Origin: Clostridia bacterium
GTDB lineage: Bacteria > Bacillota > Clostridia > Monoglobales > Monoglobaceae
Reading direction: 5' to 3'
Length of the DNA stretch: 6,363 bases
Assembly (NCBI GenBank): GCA_017625185.1
Contig: JAGALN010000062.1
Span: forward strand, 1 to 6,363
The position numbers were made by a program, and so were the translations under genes. The stretch's first letter is position 1; every line of letters begins with the position of its first letter. Below, in pieces: positions 5,283-6,363 of the stretch. The notes below the pieces were generated by a model. It saw only the letters and a program-made list of their open reading frames with translations, was not told the origin of the DNA and did no database searches.

Positions 5283-6326
5283 ATGGATATGGTAGTTACC
5301 GTCATCGGTGCTATTTTAATCTTCTCTGTCATTATTTTTGTCCATGAGTTTGGACATTTTCTTGCCGCCAGAATCTTTGGCGTAACCGTTCACGAATTTG
5401 CCATTGGGATGGGACCTGCCATTTGGAAAAAACAAGGCAAGGGGGAAACCCTCTACTCTATCCGTGCCATTCCTATGGGTGGATTCTGTCAGTTAGAGGG
5501 GGAGGACGAGGAAAGCGATAGCCCCGGTGCCTTCAACAACAAAAAACCGGTGCCCAGAATGGTGATTCTGGTAGCCGGTGTTGTGATGAATCTGGTGCTT
5601 GGTTTTATGATTGTTTTAGGGCTGATGACCACCAATGCCATTGTCAATGAGGGTCTTCCCTCTACGGTGGTGGAAAGCGTCAACCCCGAAGCCTCGGCGG
5701 CGAGCTTTCTGCAGCCGGGGGACGAAATCGTTGCCGTGAATGGGAAAAGGGTGCATATCCGGACCGACTTGAGTTTTGCCCTTTCCCAAAACGGAAACCA
5801 GGAAGCAACCCTGACAGTGAAGCGTGACGGAGAGAAGTTTACCGAGAGCTTTACTCCCATGGAAATGGAGTATGAGGATGGAAGCAAAGGCTATCTTGTA
5901 GGGTTTAACATTGCCGTAAAGCCCATCAGTATCGGTGGAATTCTCCATGAGGCGTTTTTCCAGACGGTCTGGATGGTAAAGCTGGTCTTTGTGTCTTTGG
6001 GGATGCTTTTTTCCGGTGAAGCCGGGATTCAGGATATGTCGGGGCCGGTGGGTGTGGTCAGTGCCATGAACGCCGTGGCGCAAAGCGGGTGGTATCCCCT
6101 CCTGTTCTTTGCGGCATTTCTAGCAGTGAACATCGGGGTCATGAATCTTCTGCCTCTGCCTGCATTGGACGGCGGAAGAATCCTCTTTGTCCTGATTGAA
6201 CTGATTTTCCGAAAACCAATTCCCCGAGAGAAAGAGGGATGGATTCATTTTATTGGCTTTGCCTTGCTGATTCTTTTGATGGTTTATGTGACATGGAATG
6301 ATTTGATAAGGATATTTGGGAGATAG
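5283..6326 (+). CDS. rseP: Site-2 intramembrane zinc metalloprotease (RseP/RasP family)
   Basis: This polytopic membrane protease cuts transmembrane segments of substrates already trimmed by another protease. In Bacillus the homologue RasP acts on anti-sigma factor RsiW and on other membrane proteins; the substrate here is unknown. The 347-residue product has the zinc motif HEFGH (21-25) in the first helix, the IPMGGF loop (63-68), a second helix (about 93-115), one PDZ domain (about 125-205, including QPGDEIVAVNGK at 144-155), the SGPVGV segment (253-258), a third helix, and NLLPLPALDGGRI (288-300), where Asp296 is the third zinc ligand. A last helix (about 328-343) ends the protein. One PDZ is usual in Gram-positive homologues, against two in E. 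coli. The ATG at 5283 follows GGGGGT (5270-5275), 12 bases after dxr; an in-frame ATG at 5289 is a possible alternative. It is the last gene of the unit. Confidence 0.96.
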   Translation: MDMVVTVIGAILIFSVIIFVHEFGHFLAARIFGVTVHEFAIGMGPAIWKKQGKGETLYSIRAIPMGGFCQLEGEDEESDSPGAFNNKKPVPRMVILVAGVVMNLVLGFMIVLGLMTTNAIVNEGLPSTVVESVNPEASAASFLQPGDEIVAVNGKRVHIRTDLSFALSQNGNQEATLTVKRDGEKFTESFTPMEMEYEDGSKGYLVGFNIAVKPISIGGILHEAFFQTVWMVKLVFVSLGMLFSGEAGIQDMSGPVGVVSAMNAVAQSGWYPLLFFAAFLAVNIGVMNLLPLPALDGGRILFVLIELIFRKPIPREKEGWIHFIGFALLILLMVYVTWNDLIRIFGR

Positions 6327-6358
6327 AGAAAGAACCGTGCAGTTGCACGGTTCTTTCT
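6327..6358 (+). terminator. Hairpin terminator after rseP
   Basis: A perfect 14-bp stem pairs 6327-6340 with 6345-6358 around the tetraloop AGTT. The inner part is GC-rich (CCGTGC with GCACGG) and the outer part pairs an A-rich 5' arm (AGAAAGAA) with a T-rich 3' arm (TTCTTTCT). It begins one base after the rseP stop codon. The T run is interrupted by C and lies within the stem arm, as is common for symmetrical terminators that can work in both directions. The window ends five bases later, so what lies beyond cannot be judged. Confidence 0.85.
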
Positions 6359-6363
6359 ATAAC

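Noticed and set aside
5616..6083. 155-residue reverse-strand frame
   Set aside because: It lies wholly inside rseP, whose forward reading has full zinc, PDZ and C-terminal motifs.

Overview
The window is a compact, one-direction block of conserved housekeeping genes from a low-to-mid-GC Gram-positive bacterium, most likely a member of the Clostridia; a Lachnospiraceae-like organism is my best guess. The basis is the Firmicutes gene order pyrH-frr-uppS-cdsA-dxr-rseP, strong Shine-Dalgarno sites of the GGAGG type, use of the MEP isoprenoid route, and the protein sequence style. No mobile element, CRISPR array, tRNA or rRNA is visible. All real genes are on the + strand.

Layout. Positions 3-119 are the 3' end of an upstream gene encoding a transmembrane segment and a very basic tail. 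A gap of about 90 bases follows and holds a good SigA-type promoter (-35 at 140-145, 17-base spacer, extended -10 at 163-168). Then come eight genes: a PF06695-type small membrane protein (210-707), an unrecognised single-pass membrane protein with a coiled coil and a Thr/Ala-rich repeat tail (732-1136), pyrH (1167-1877), frr (1900-2442), uppS (best start GTG at 2509, to 3252), cdsA (3254-4084), dxr (4131-5270) and rseP (5283-6326). A 14-bp hairpin terminator starts one base after the rseP stop and nearly closes the window. Gaps between genes are 1 to 66 bases, so the eight genes can be read as one transcription unit of roughly 6.2 kb.

How the genes fit together. PyrH makes UDP, which feeds UTP and CTP pools. 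CTP is the co-substrate of CdsA, which makes CDP-diacylglycerol for phospholipids. Dxr commits carbon to the MEP pathway, giving IPP. UppS condenses IPP into undecaprenyl diphosphate, the lipid carrier for peptidoglycan and other surface polymers. Frr recycles ribosomes. RseP is an intramembrane site-2 protease that links envelope state to gene expression or membrane protein turnover. The common theme is growth-coupled envelope and translation supply.

Most worth a second look: a perfect 11-bp hairpin between frr and uppS whose 3' arm is also complementary to the uppS Shine-Dalgarno site, giving two mutually exclusive folds; the two non-canonical genes at the operon head where rpsB-tsf would be common; and the repeat-tailed coiled-coil protein. 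I see no evidence for a wholly new multi-gene system here.
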